Assembly (NCBI RefSeq): GCF_002236105.1
Contig: NZ_NIWU01000001.1
Location: 1,364,001 to 1,428,000, forward strand
From: Pseudomonas umsongensis
GTDB lineage: Bacteria; Pseudomonadota; Gammaproteobacteria; Pseudomonadales; Pseudomonadaceae
Reading direction: 5' to 3'
Length of the DNA: 64,000 bases
In this document: piece by piece, positions 47,069 to 57,137 of the stretch
Layout of the letters: every line of letters starts with the position of its first letter
How positions within the stretch are numbered: the first letter of the stretch is position 1
Position numbers and translations under genes: made by a program
Notes under the pieces: generated by a model
The model's database searches: none
What the model was told of the DNA's origin: nothing
What the model saw: only the letters and a program-made list of their open reading frames with translations

Positions 47069-48090
47069 TGCTGCAGCTTTCACCATTAGGCCGACGCCGC
47101 TTCGAGCGTTTCAAGAAAAACCGCCGCGGCTGGTGGTCGCTGTGGTTGTTCGTCGGGCTGTTCCTGCTGACCCTGGGTGGCGAGCTGATCGCCAATGACA
47201 AACCGCTGGTCGTCAGCTACCAGGGTTCGTTGTATTTCCCGGTGTTCAAGCGCTATACCGAGCAGCAATTCGGCGGACAACTGCCGTTCCAGGCCGATTA
47301 CCGAAGCGAATATGTTCAGGACCTGATCAAGAAGGACGGTGGCTGGTTGCTGTTTCCGCCGATCCCCTTCAGCGACGACACGCCCAACTACGACCTGAAC
47401 AAACCGGCCCCGAGCCCGCCTTCAGGGGTCAATTGGCTGGGCACTGACGATCAGGCGCGGGACGTGTTGGCGCGGGTGATTTTCGGCGCGCGGGTATCGA
47501 TCCTGTTCGCCTTGATGCTGACCTTCGTCAGCGCGCTGATCGGCATCGCCGCAGGTGCCCTGCAAGGCTATTACGGTGGCTGGGTCGACTTGCTCGGCCA
47601 GCGGCTGCTGGAGGTCTGGTCAGGGCTGCCGGTGCTGTACCTGCTGATCATCCTCTCGGGGTTCGTCGAGCCAAATTTCTGGTGGTTGCTGGGAATCATG
47701 GCGCTGTTTTCCTGGCTGGCCCTGGTGGACGTGGTGCGTGCCGAATTCCTGCGCGGGCGCAACCTGGAATACGTCAAGGCCGCCCGAGCCCTGGGCTTGA
47801 GTGACCGCAAGGTGATCGTGCGACACATTCTGCCCAACGCCATGAACGCGACCTTGAGCTACCTGCCGTTCATCCTGACCGGGGCCATCTCGACCCTCAC
47901 CGCGCTGGATTTCCTCGGTTTCGGCATGCCGGCCGGCAGCGCCTCCCTGGGCGAGCTCATCGGTCAGGGCAAACAGAACCTGCAGGCACCGTGGCTGGGG
48001 CTGACGGCGTTTTTCACCCTGGCGTTGATTCTTTCTCTACTGGTGTTCATCGGCGAAGCCTTGCGCGACGCCTTTGACCCTCGTTCGTGA
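47068..48090 (+). CDS. yejE: peptide ABC transporter permease (YejE-type)
   Basis: 340-residue permease of the DppC/OppC type. First helix WWSLWLFVGLFLLTLGGEL is followed by a long periplasmic segment (about 45-135) typical of YejE. EAA loop: YVKAARALGLSDRKVIVRHI. ATG overlaps the yejB stop by one base, so translation is coupled. Confidence 0.92.
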   Translation: MLQLSPLGRRRFERFKKNRRGWWSLWLFVGLFLLTLGGELIANDKPLVVSYQGSLYFPVFKRYTEQQFGGQLPFQADYRSEYVQDLIKKDGGWLLFPPIPFSDDTPNYDLNKPAPSPPSGVNWLGTDDQARDVLARVIFGARVSILFALMLTFVSALIGIAAGALQGYYGGWVDLLGQRLLEVWSGLPVLYLLIILSGFVEPNFWWLLGIMALFSWLALVDVVRAEFLRGRNLEYVKAARALGLSDRKVIVRHILPNAMNATLSYLPFILTGAISTLTALDFLGFGMPAGSASLGELIGQGKQNLQAPWLGLTAFFTLALILSLLVFIGEALRDAFDPRS

Positions 48091-48104
48091 AGCGGACTGT
48101 TGAC

Positions 48105-49682
48105 ATGACCAACCTGATCGAAATCCGTGACCTCAGCGTCGCCTTCAACGGCCAGACGGTGGTGCGCGACCTGTGCCTGGACATCCGCCCCGGCGAATGC
48201 CTGGCACTGGTGGGAGAGTCGGGTTCGGGCAAGTCGGTGACGGCGCACTCGATCCTGCAGTTGCTGCCCGAATGCGGCACCGAGACCACCGGCAGCATCC
48301 GCTATCGCGGCCAGGAACTGGTGGGCGCCGATACGCGCAAATTGCGCGAACTGCGGGGCAATCGCATCGCGATGATCTTCCAGGAGCCGATGACCTCCCT
48401 GAACCCGTTGCACAGCATCGAGAAGCAGATCGGCGAAACCTTGCTGGTGCACAAGGGCCTGGCCGGCAAGGCGGCGCAAGCACGGATCCTCGAGTTGTTG
48501 CACCTGGTGGGCATCCAGAAACCCCAGGAGCGGCTCAAGTCTTACCCCCACCAGCTATCCGGTGGCCAGCGCCAGCGGGTGATGATTGCCATGGCCCTGG
48601 CCTGCGAACCGGAATTGCTGATCGCCGATGAGCCGACCACGGCGCTGGACGTGACAGTGCAGCGCAAGATCCTGTTGCTACTCAAGTCGCTGCAACAGCG
48701 ACTGGGCATGTCGCTGTTGCTGATCAGCCACGATCTCAATCTGGTGCGCAGCATTGCCCAGCGCGTCTGCGTGATGAAAGCCGGGGAAATTGTCGAGCAA
48801 GCCAACTGCGAGACGATGTTCACCGCACCGAAACACCCTTACAGCTGCCTGTTGCTCAACGCCGAGCCCGAAGGCGAAGCCCTGCCCCGGGACGAACGCG
48901 AAAAAGTCCTGGAAGTGCACGACCTGCGGGTGCAATTTGCCGTTGGTGGCGGACTGTTCCAACGCAAGACTTACCTCAAGGCCGTGGACGGCATCAGCCT
49001 GAGCATCCAGCGCGGCAAGACCCTGGGCATCGTCGGCGAGTCGGGCTCCGGCAAGTCCACCCTCGGCCAGGCGATCCTGCGCCTGCTGGACTCCGAAGGC
49101 GCTATTCACTTCCAGGGCCAGGCGCTCGATGGCCTGACGCAGAAGCAGTTGCGGCCATGGCGCAAGGAAATGCAGGTGGTATTCCAGGATCCGTTTGGCA
49201 GTCTCAGCCCGCGCATGTCCGTGGCACAGATCATCAGCGAAGGCCTGGAAGTGCATAGCCAGTTGAGCACCGAGCAATGCAACGCCGAGGTGATCCGGGC
49301 GCTGCAGGAAGTCGGGCTGGACCCACAAAGCCGGCATCGCTACCCCCACGAGTTCTCCGGCGGTCAGCGCCAGCGCATCGCCATCGCCCGGGCGCTGGTG
49401 CTCAAACCCGCGCTGATCCTGTTGGACGAGCCCACCTCGGCGCTGGATCGCACCGTGCAAAAGCAGGTGGTCGCCCTGCTGCGTCAACTTCAGGAAAAGC
49501 ACGGGCTGACCTACCTGTTCATCAGCCATGACCTGGCGGTGGTGCGCGCCCTGGCCCACGACATGATCGTGATCAAGGACGGCAAGGTGGTCGAACGCGG
49601 CGCCAGCCACGACGTGTTCGATTCACCGCAGCACCCCTACACCAAAGAGCTGTTGGCGGCGGCGCATGTGGGGCAGGCATAA
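48105..49682 (+). CDS. yejF: peptide ABC transporter ATP-binding protein (YejF-type), fused double ATPase
   Basis: 525 residues with two ABC domains. First: Walker A GESGSGKS, signature LSGGQRQRV, Walker [13 protein letters not shown]. Second: Walker A GESGSGKS, signature FSGGQRQRI, Walker [13 protein letters not shown]. This fused form replaces separate DppD and DppF ATPases. The ATG at 48105 begins the family-like sequence; a GTG at 48087 overlapping the yejE stop is also possible. Last gene of the yejABEF operon. Confidence 0.93.
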   Translation: MTNLIEIRDLSVAFNGQTVVRDLCLDIRPGECLALVGESGSGKSVTAHSILQLLPECGTETTGSIRYRGQELVGADTRKLRELRGNRIAMIFQEPMTSLNPLHSIEKQIGETLLVHKGLAGKAAQARILELLHLVGIQKPQERLKSYPHQLSGGQRQRVMIAMALACEPELLIADEPTTALDVTVQRKILLLLKSLQQRLGMSLLLISHDLNLVRSIAQRVCVMKAGEIVEQANCETMFTAPKHPYSCLLLNAEPEGEALPRDEREKVLEVHDLRVQFAVGGGLFQRKTYLKAVDGISLSIQRGKTLGIVGESGSGKSTLGQAILRLLDSEGAIHFQGQALDGLTQKQLRPWRKEMQVVFQDPFGSLSPRMSVAQIISEGLEVHSQLSTEQCNAEVIRALQEVGLDPQSRHRYPHEFSGGQRQRIAIARALVLKPALILLDEPTSALDRTVQKQVVALLRQLQEKHGLTYLFISHDLAVVRALAHDMIVIKDGKVVERGASHDVFDSPQHPYTKELLAAAHVGQA

Positions 49683-49703
49683 TCCGGCCAGACCGCGTCG
49701 CGG

Positions 49704-49783
49704 CCTTCGCGAGCAGGCTCGCTCCCACAGGGGATTTGTGAACGGCACAAATCAAGTGTGGGAGCGAGCCTGCTCGCGAAGGG
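49704..49783. repeat. REP pair, GTGGGAGCGAG type
   Basis: CCTTCGCGAGCAGGCTCGCT and inverse AGCGAGCCTGCTCGCGAAGG around a 27-base spacer, between yejF and the activator gene. A second family member is near 61.1 kb. Confidence 0.88.
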
Positions 49784-49819
49784 GCCGACACAGGCAACAC
49801 ACAATCAGGATCAGCCCTC

Positions 49820-51235
49820 ATGAACACCACCGAAAGCCTCAAGGACTACCAGCGCGTGCGCCTGCTGGCGATCCGCTCGCTGTTCGAGATCATCGAGCAG
49901 TCAAGTGAAGGCACGGTGATCGTCGACAGCGACGCCAACATCGTCTGGATGAACGAACGCTATGCCAAGCGTTTCGGCCTGCCATCGGCTGAAGACGCCA
50001 TTGGCAAGGCCTGCGAAAGCGTCATCCCCGGCAGCCTGTTGCGCGAGGTGGTGCGCACCGGTCGACCGATTCTGCTCGACATGCAGGACACCCCCAAGGA
50101 ACCGCTGGTGGTCATGCGCCTGCCGATTCATGACGATGCCGGCGAGGTGATCGGTGCCATCGGCTTCGCCTTGTTCGACGAATTGCGCAGCCTGTCGCCG
50201 ATGCTCAAGCGCTACATGAGCATGCAGCAAGAGCTTGCTTCCACGCGTTCGCTGCTGCGGGCGCGACAGACCCGCTACAACTTCGCCCACTTCATCGGCA
50301 CCAGCGCCGCCAGCCTGGAAGTCAAGCGCCGCGCCCGGCGCAGCGCCAGCACCGACTCGCCGGTGTTGCTGCTCGGCGAGACCGGCACCGGCAAGGAATT
50401 GCTGGCACAGGCGATCCATAATGCATCGCCGCGAGCCCACAAGGCGTTCGTCAGCATCAACAGTGCGGCGATCCCCGAAGCACTGCTCGAAGCCGAATTC
50501 TTCGGCACTGCGCCTGGCGCCTATACCGGCGCCGACCGCAAAGGCCGCGCCGGCAAACTGCAGATCGCCCAGGGCGGCACGCTGTTTCTCGATGAAATCG
50601 GCGACATGCCGTTGCCGCTGCAAAGCAAACTGCTGCGGGTGTTGCAGGAAAAGGAATTCGAACCGGTCGGTTCCAACGAGGTGATCCAGAGCGATGTGCG
50701 AGTGATCGCCGCGACTTCGACCGACCTGGAAGCGGCGATCAAGCGTGGCGAGTTTCGCGCCGACCTCTACTACCGCCTCAACGTCCTGCCGATCCAGGTG
50801 CCACCGCTACGCGAGCGGCTCGACGACCTGCCTGCCCTGAGCGAAGCGATCCTTGAAGAACTGCGCAGCCAGCACGAACTGAACAGCGATGCGCTGGCGC
50901 TCCTGGGCCAACACGCCTGGCCGGGCAACATTCGCGAACTGCGCAACGTGCTGGAGCGGGCGGCATTGCTCAGCGACGACCTGCGCCTGACGGAGGCAGA
51001 TATCCGCGCGGCGATCGGGACTTTTACCCCAGTGCAGCGCGTGGCGCCGTTGGCCATCGAACCGCTGGAGCATGAGACGTTCAGTGCGGCGCGCGAGCGC
51101 TTTGACCGGCAATTGATTGAAGCGGCCCTGGCGCAATGCGGGGGCAAGGTGATCGAGGCGGCGGCGCGGTTAGGGCTGGGAAGGTCGACCTTGTACAAGA
51201 AGATGGTGGCGTTGGGGATTGCGGAGTCTCAATAG
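49820..51235 (+). CDS. hbcR: sigma-54-dependent activator of 3-hydroxybutyrate catabolism (HbcR-type)
   Basis: 471-residue enhancer-binding protein. PAS domain (about 18-120), AAA+ ATPase (about 155-380) with Walker A GETGTGKE, sigma-54 contact loop GAYTGA (a GAFTGA variant) and Walker B GGTLFLDEIGDM, then a Fis-type HTH (EAAARLGLGRSTLYKKM). HbcR of P. aeruginosa drives 3-hydroxybutyrate genes; the gene order here (activator, GntP permease, bdhA, acetoacetyl-CoA synthetase) matches that role. The PAS domain may sense the substrate. Its recognition sites are probably the GTCTC-N6-GAGAC repeats around and beyond its stop codon. Confidence 0.87.
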   Translation: MNTTESLKDYQRVRLLAIRSLFEIIEQSSEGTVIVDSDANIVWMNERYAKRFGLPSAEDAIGKACESVIPGSLLREVVRTGRPILLDMQDTPKEPLVVMRLPIHDDAGEVIGAIGFALFDELRSLSPMLKRYMSMQQELASTRSLLRARQTRYNFAHFIGTSAASLEVKRRARRSASTDSPVLLLGETGTGKELLAQAIHNASPRAHKAFVSINSAAIPEALLEAEFFGTAPGAYTGADRKGRAGKLQIAQGGTLFLDEIGDMPLPLQSKLLRVLQEKEFEPVGSNEVIQSDVRVIAATSTDLEAAIKRGEFRADLYYRLNVLPIQVPPLRERLDDLPALSEAILEELRSQHELNSDALALLGQHAWPGNIRELRNVLERAALLSDDLRLTEADIRAAIGTFTPVQRVAPLAIEPLEHETFSAARERFDRQLIEAALAQCGGKVIEAAARLGLGRSTLYKKMVALGIAESQ

Positions 51236-51261
51236 AGAGACATAAATCTCTATTTGTAGAT
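51226..51261 (+). promoter_or_regulatory. distal activator sites (2) for HbcR-type protein
   Basis: GTCTCAATAGAGAGAC (51226-51241) is a perfect GTCTC/GAGAC inverted repeat overlapping the activator stop codon; ATCTCTATTTGTAGAT (51246-51261) follows. Both match the third site at 51367-51382 in the AATAGAGA core. They lie 185-220 bases upstream of the sigma-54 promoter, a normal enhancer distance. Confidence 0.6.
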
Positions 51262-51271
51262 GTAATTTTCA

Positions 51272-51357
51272 GATCAAAAGATCGCAGCCTGCGGCAGCTC
51301 CTACATGGGTTTCCAGCGTTTCCCTGTAGGAGCTGCCGCAGGCTGCGATCTTTTCAG
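51272..51357. repeat. REP pair, GTAGGAGCTGCCGCAGGC type, inserted among activator sites
   Basis: GATCGCAGCCTGCGGCAGCT and its inverse AGCTGCCGCAGGCTGCGATC separated by about 30 bases. It divides the distal from the proximal activator sites. Same family at 60013-60098. Confidence 0.88.
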
Positions 51358-51366
51358 GCACAAAAA

Positions 51367-51382
51367 GTCTCCAAATAGAGAC
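51367..51382 (+). promoter_or_regulatory. proximal activator site
   Basis: GTCTCCAAATAGAGAC, inverted repeat GTCTC-N6-GAGAC, 64 bases upstream of the sigma-54 promoter's first base. Aligns base for base with the reverse complement of 51246-51261 at 13 of 16 positions. Confidence 0.6.
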
Positions 51383-51445
51383 AACAAGCACTTAATCGCC
51401 ACTTCGCACAAAATTATATCCTTATATTTCAACAACTTACCCACA

Positions 51446-51461
51446 TGGCACGAAACTCGCT
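51446..51461 (+). promoter_or_regulatory. sigma-54 (-24/-12) promoter
   Basis: TGGCACGAAACTCGCT matches TGGCACG-N4-TTGCT at all but one base, with the essential GG and GC exactly 10 bases apart. It lies 58 bases before the permease start and fits control by the sigma-54 activator encoded just upstream. Confidence 0.82.
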
Positions 51462-51518
51462 AAAGCCGTCTCCTACAACGTTTCACCCATACAAAAATAA
51501 CAATCCAGGAGACACACC

Positions 51519-52910
51519 ATGAGTGTGATCATTGCCTTGGCAGCCCTCACGCTGCTGATGCTGGCTGCTTACCGTGGCTACAGCGTTATCCTATTTGCCC
51601 CGATTGCCGCCCTCGGCGCCGTCCTGCTCACCGATCCTTCCGCCGTCGCCCCCGCCTTCACCGGGGTGTTCATGGAAAAAATGGTCGGTTTCATCAAACT
51701 GTATTTCCCGGTATTCCTGCTCGGCGCGGTGTTCGGCAAACTCATCGAGTTGTCCGGCTTCTCGCGCTCGATCGTCGCGGCGGCGATTCGCTTGCTCGGC
51801 ACCCGCCAGGCGATGCTCGTGATCGTGCTGGTCTGCGCCCTGCTGACGTACGGCGGCGTCTCGCTGTTCGTGGTGGTGTTCGCGGTCTATCCGTTTGCCG
51901 CGGAAATGTTCCGCCAGAGCAACATTCCCAAACGCCTGATCCCGGCGACCATCGCCCTCGGCGCCTTTTCATTCACCATGGACGCCCTGCCCGGCACCCC
52001 GCAAATCCAGAACATTATCCCCAGCACCTTCTTCAACACCACCGCCTGGGCCGCGCCATGGCTGGGTTTGATCGGGTCGATCTTCGTGGTCTGCGCCGGC
52101 ATGCTGTTTCTGCAGCGCCAGCGTAACAAGGCTCAGCTTAGCGGCGAAGGCTACGGCACCGACCTGCGCAATGAGCCGGAAACCGCTGCCGACATCAAAC
52201 TCCCCAATCCGTGGATCGCCCTGTCGCCGCTGCTGGCCGTGGGCATCATGAACCTGCTGTTTACCCAGTGGATTCCACAGTGGTACGGCAAGACCCACAG
52301 TCTCGCGCTGCCGGGCATGGCTGCGCCGGTGACCACCGAAATCGCCAAGCTAACGGCGATCTGGGCCGTTCAGGCTGCACTGCTGGTCGGCATCATCGTG
52401 GTGCTGGTGTTCGGCTTCCAGGCGATTCGCGGCAAGTTGGCCGAAGGCAGCAGAAGTGCAGTCAGCGGTTCATTACTGGCAGCAATGAACACAGCGTCTG
52501 AATACGGTTTTGGTGCGGTCATAGCATCGCTGCCAGGCTTTCTGGTCCTGGCCGACTGGCTCAAAAGCATCCCTAACCCGCTGGTCAACGAAGCGATCAC
52601 CGTGACCCTTCTGGCGGGCATCACGGGCTCGGCGTCCGGCGGCATGAGCATTGCGCTGGCGGCCATGGCCAATGACTTCATCGCAGCGGCCCATGCCGCC
52701 AACATCCCGCTGGAAGTCCTGCACCGGGTGGCGGCGATGGCCAGCGGCGGCATGGACACCCTGCCACACAACGGCGCGGTGATTACCTTGCTGGCGGTGA
52801 CCGGCCTGACCCACCGCGAAGCCTACAAAGACATTTTCTGTATTACGCTGATCAAGACCCTGGCGGTTTTCGTAGTGATCGGCACTTTCTACGCCACTGG
52901 CATTGTGTGA
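51519..52910 (+). CDS. GntP-family permease, probable 3-hydroxybutyrate importer
   Basis: 463-residue inner-membrane transporter with 11-12 hydrophobic segments, GntP/citrate-symporter-like. Typical pieces: LTYGGVSLFVVVFAVYPF, FSFTMDALPGTPQIQN, TGSASGGMSIALAAM and a late GGMDTLPHNGAVITLL. The family imports gluconate or small hydroxy acids with protons. It is the first gene after the sigma-54 promoter and 7 bases before bdhA. AGGAGA supplies the ribosome site. Confidence 0.87.
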   Translation: MSVIIALAALTLLMLAAYRGYSVILFAPIAALGAVLLTDPSAVAPAFTGVFMEKMVGFIKLYFPVFLLGAVFGKLIELSGFSRSIVAAAIRLLGTRQAMLVIVLVCALLTYGGVSLFVVVFAVYPFAAEMFRQSNIPKRLIPATIALGAFSFTMDALPGTPQIQNIIPSTFFNTTAWAAPWLGLIGSIFVVCAGMLFLQRQRNKAQLSGEGYGTDLRNEPETAADIKLPNPWIALSPLLAVGIMNLLFTQWIPQWYGKTHSLALPGMAAPVTTEIAKLTAIWAVQAALLVGIIVVLVFGFQAIRGKLAEGSRSAVSGSLLAAMNTASEYGFGAVIASLPGFLVLADWLKSIPNPLVNEAITVTLLAGITGSASGGMSIALAAMANDFIAAAHAANIPLEVLHRVAAMASGGMDTLPHNGAVITLLAVTGLTHREAYKDIFCITLIKTLAVFVVIGTFYATGIV

Positions 52911-52917
52911 GGCATTG

Positions 52918-53691
52918 ATGACGACTCTTTCAGGCAAGACCGCACTGGTTACCGGTTCCACCAGCGGCATTGGCCTGGGCATTGCCCTGAGCCTGGCCAA
53001 GGCTGGCGCCAATCTGATCCTCAACGGATTTGGCGATGCATCCAAAGTGATTGCCGAGGTTGAACAGTTCGGCGGCAAGGTTGGCCATCATCCCGCCGAC
53101 GTCAGCGACCCGGCGCAGATCGCCGACATGATCGCCTACGCCGAGCGCGAATTCGGCGGCGTCGATATTCTGGTCAACAACGCCGGCATCCAGCATGTGG
53201 CGCCGGTAGACGAGTTTCCGGTGGAACGCTGGGACTCGATCATCGCCATCAACCTGTCATCGGTGTTTCACAGCACCCGCCTGAGCCTGCCGGGCATGCG
53301 CGCCAAGGGCTGGGGCCGAGTGATCAACATCGCCTCGGTGCATGGCCTGGTGGGTTCGACGGGCAAAGCCGCTTATGTCGCCGCCAAGCATGGCGTGATC
53401 GGCCTGACCAAAGTGGTTGCCCTGGAAACGGCCACCAGCAACATCACCTGCAACGCGATTTGCCCGGGCTGGGTGCTGACACCACTGGTGCAAAAGCAGA
53501 TCGACGATCGCGCCGCCAAGGGCATCGACCCACAGCAGGCGCAGCATGACCTGCTGGCCGAGAAACAGCCGTCGCTGGAGTTCGTAACACCGCCGCAACT
53601 GGGTGAACTGGTGCTGTTCCTGTGCAGCGAGGCTGGCACCCAGGTACGTGGCGCGGCGTGGAATATCGATGGTGGGTGGTTGGCGCAGTAA
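52918..53691 (+). CDS. bdhA: 3-hydroxybutyrate dehydrogenase
   Basis: 257-residue SDR oxidising (R)-3-hydroxybutyrate to acetoacetate with NAD. TGSTSGIG cofactor motif (12-19), NNAG (87-90), catalytic S140, Y153 and K157, and the HVAPVDEFPVERWD segment, with GLVGSTGKAAYVAAKHG typical of BdhA. The ATG at 52918 lies 7 bases after the permease stop, so both are in one transcript. Full length for the family. Confidence 0.95.
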   Translation: MTTLSGKTALVTGSTSGIGLGIALSLAKAGANLILNGFGDASKVIAEVEQFGGKVGHHPADVSDPAQIADMIAYAEREFGGVDILVNNAGIQHVAPVDEFPVERWDSIIAINLSSVFHSTRLSLPGMRAKGWGRVINIASVHGLVGSTGKAAYVAAKHGVIGLTKVVALETATSNITCNAICPGWVLTPLVQKQIDDRAAKGIDPQQAQHDLLAEKQPSLEFVTPPQLGELVLFLCSEAGTQVRGAAWNIDGGWLAQ

Positions 53692-53699
53692 CCACAGAT

Positions 53700-53815
53700 T
53701 GATCGCTCCCACGCTCTGCGTGGGAATGCAGCCCGGGACGCTCTGCGTCCCAAGAGCCGAACGCGGAGCGTCCGCTGAGGCACCCCTTCGCGGCGCGTGG
53801 GAACGATCTGACGAC
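53700..53815. repeat. GCTCTGCGTGGGAA-type palindromic repeat
   Basis: TCCCACGCTCTGCGTGGGAA, GGACGCTCTGCGTCC and a final CGCGTGGGAACGATC form a chain of small palindromes in the 139-base gap between bdhA and the synthetase. Relatives: about 42300-42325 and a short piece at 63238-63260. Confidence 0.7.
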
Positions 53816-53830
53816 AATAAGAGGCAAATC

Positions 53831-55786
<1,956 letters not shown>

Positions 55787-55795
55787 ACACCGCCC

Positions 55796-55899
55796 CCTGT
55801 AGGAGCGAGCATGCTCGCGATGAACCTGAGAGCGCCGCGGGGTATCAGGCTTCCAGCGTTATCGTTAACGACCATCGCGAGCATGCTCGCTCCTACAGG
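55796..55899. repeat. REP pair, GTAGGAGCGAG type
   Basis: GTAGGAGCGAGCATGCTCGC and its inverse across about 55 bases, filling the gap between the convergent synthetase and PilU-like genes. Confidence 0.88.
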
Positions 55900-55907
55900 G
55901 GTATGGG

Positions 55908-57017
55908 TCAATCCATCAAGTCCCAGTCGCCTGACGATGGCGCAGAACCTGGCGTTGTGTTGGCATGCAACTTCAGTCGCAAGCGTAAATTGTTCACCGA
56001 ATCTGCATGCTTCAACGCTTCATCCTCGTGGACCACACCTGCTGCGACCAACTCGAACAACGCCCCGTCAAACGTCTGCATCCCCATCTCCGCCGACTTC
56101 TCCATCACCCCTTTCAGTTCGGAAAACTGGTTACGCCGGATCAGGTCGCCAATGGTTGGCGTGCCCAGCATCACCTCTACCGCAGCACGCCGCTGGCCAT
56201 CAACGCTACGTACCAGGCGCTGCGACACAAACGCCTTGAGGTTGTTACCCAGGTCGTTGAGCAGTTGCCCCCGACGCTCTTCGGGAAAAAAATTGATAAT
56301 GCGGTCAAGCGCCTGACTGGCGTTATGGGCATGCAATGTGGAGATCACCAGATGCCCGGAATCGGCAAACGCCAGGGCATGCTCCATGGTTTCGCGGTCA
56401 CGGATCTCGCCGATCAGCACCACGTCCGGCGCCTGGCGCAGGGTGTTTTTCAACGCGGCATGAAAACTGCGGGTGTCGACACCGACCTCGCGCTGGCTGA
56501 TGATCGATCGCTGGTGCCGGTGGATGTACTCGATCGGGTCTTCGATGCTGACGATGTGACCGCTGGCGTGGCGATTGCGGTAGTCGATCAACGCTGCCAG
56601 CGACGTGGACTTGCCCGAGTCAGTGGCGCCGACGAATAGCATCAGCCCTTGCTTGAGCATCACCGTTTCAAGCAACACCTGCGGCAGCTTGAGGTCTTCA
56701 AAGCGTGGAATGTCGAGCTTGACGTTGCGCACGACCATTGACACATCGTTACGCTGTTTGAAAATGTTCACTCGAAAGCGTCCAATCCCCGCCAGGGAGA
56801 TCGCCAGGTTCATTTCCAGTTCCCGATCGAACTCAAGGCGCTGTTCGGCGTCCATGATGGACGCCGCAATCGTCGCGATTGCTCCCGGCTTGATCGGTTG
56901 GTGGGCCAGGGCGGTGAGCACACCGTTGAACCGCGCACTCGCAGGCGCCCCCGTGGACAGGTAAAGATCGGAGCCATCCTGGCTGGCCAAGCGTCTTAAC
57001 AACGCGTCGATTTCCAT
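55908..57017 (-). CDS. PilT/PilU-like retraction ATPase, solitary
   Basis: 369-residue secretion/retraction ATPase. Walker A is GATDSGKS (130-137), with Asp where PilU has Gly; then the Asp box SIEDPIEYIHRHQ, Walker B VVLIGEIRDRETM, and the His box STLHAHNASQAL. Length and sequence fit PilU rather than PilT. In Pseudomonas pilT and pilU are adjacent near proC; here the gene stands alone, so it is probably an extra paralogue. ATG 57017 begins MEIDALLRRL as in the family; a GTG at 57029 is also possible. Confidence 0.87.
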   Translation of the reverse strand: MEIDALLRRLASQDGSDLYLSTGAPASARFNGVLTALAHQPIKPGAIATIAASIMDAEQRLEFDRELEMNLAISLAGIGRFRVNIFKQRNDVSMVVRNVKLDIPRFEDLKLPQVLLETVMLKQGLMLFVGATDSGKSTSLAALIDYRNRHASGHIVSIEDPIEYIHRHQRSIISQREVGVDTRSFHAALKNTLRQAPDVVLIGEIRDRETMEHALAFADSGHLVISTLHAHNASQALDRIINFFPEERRGQLLNDLGNNLKAFVSQRLVRSVDGQRRAAVEVMLGTPTIGDLIRRNQFSELKGVMEKSAEMGMQTFDGALFELVAAGVVHEDEALKHADSVNNLRLRLKLHANTTPGSAPSSGDWDLMD

Positions 57018-57137
57018 GGCAAAAAGCACCTACGAAGCATTCAATGTTAAAAAATGACCTGAAGCAGGTCATCCAGCGTCTACTGCCCTGCAAGGATAGT
57101 TGACGCCGCCACACCGACTTTTGTGCAGGACATCTTG

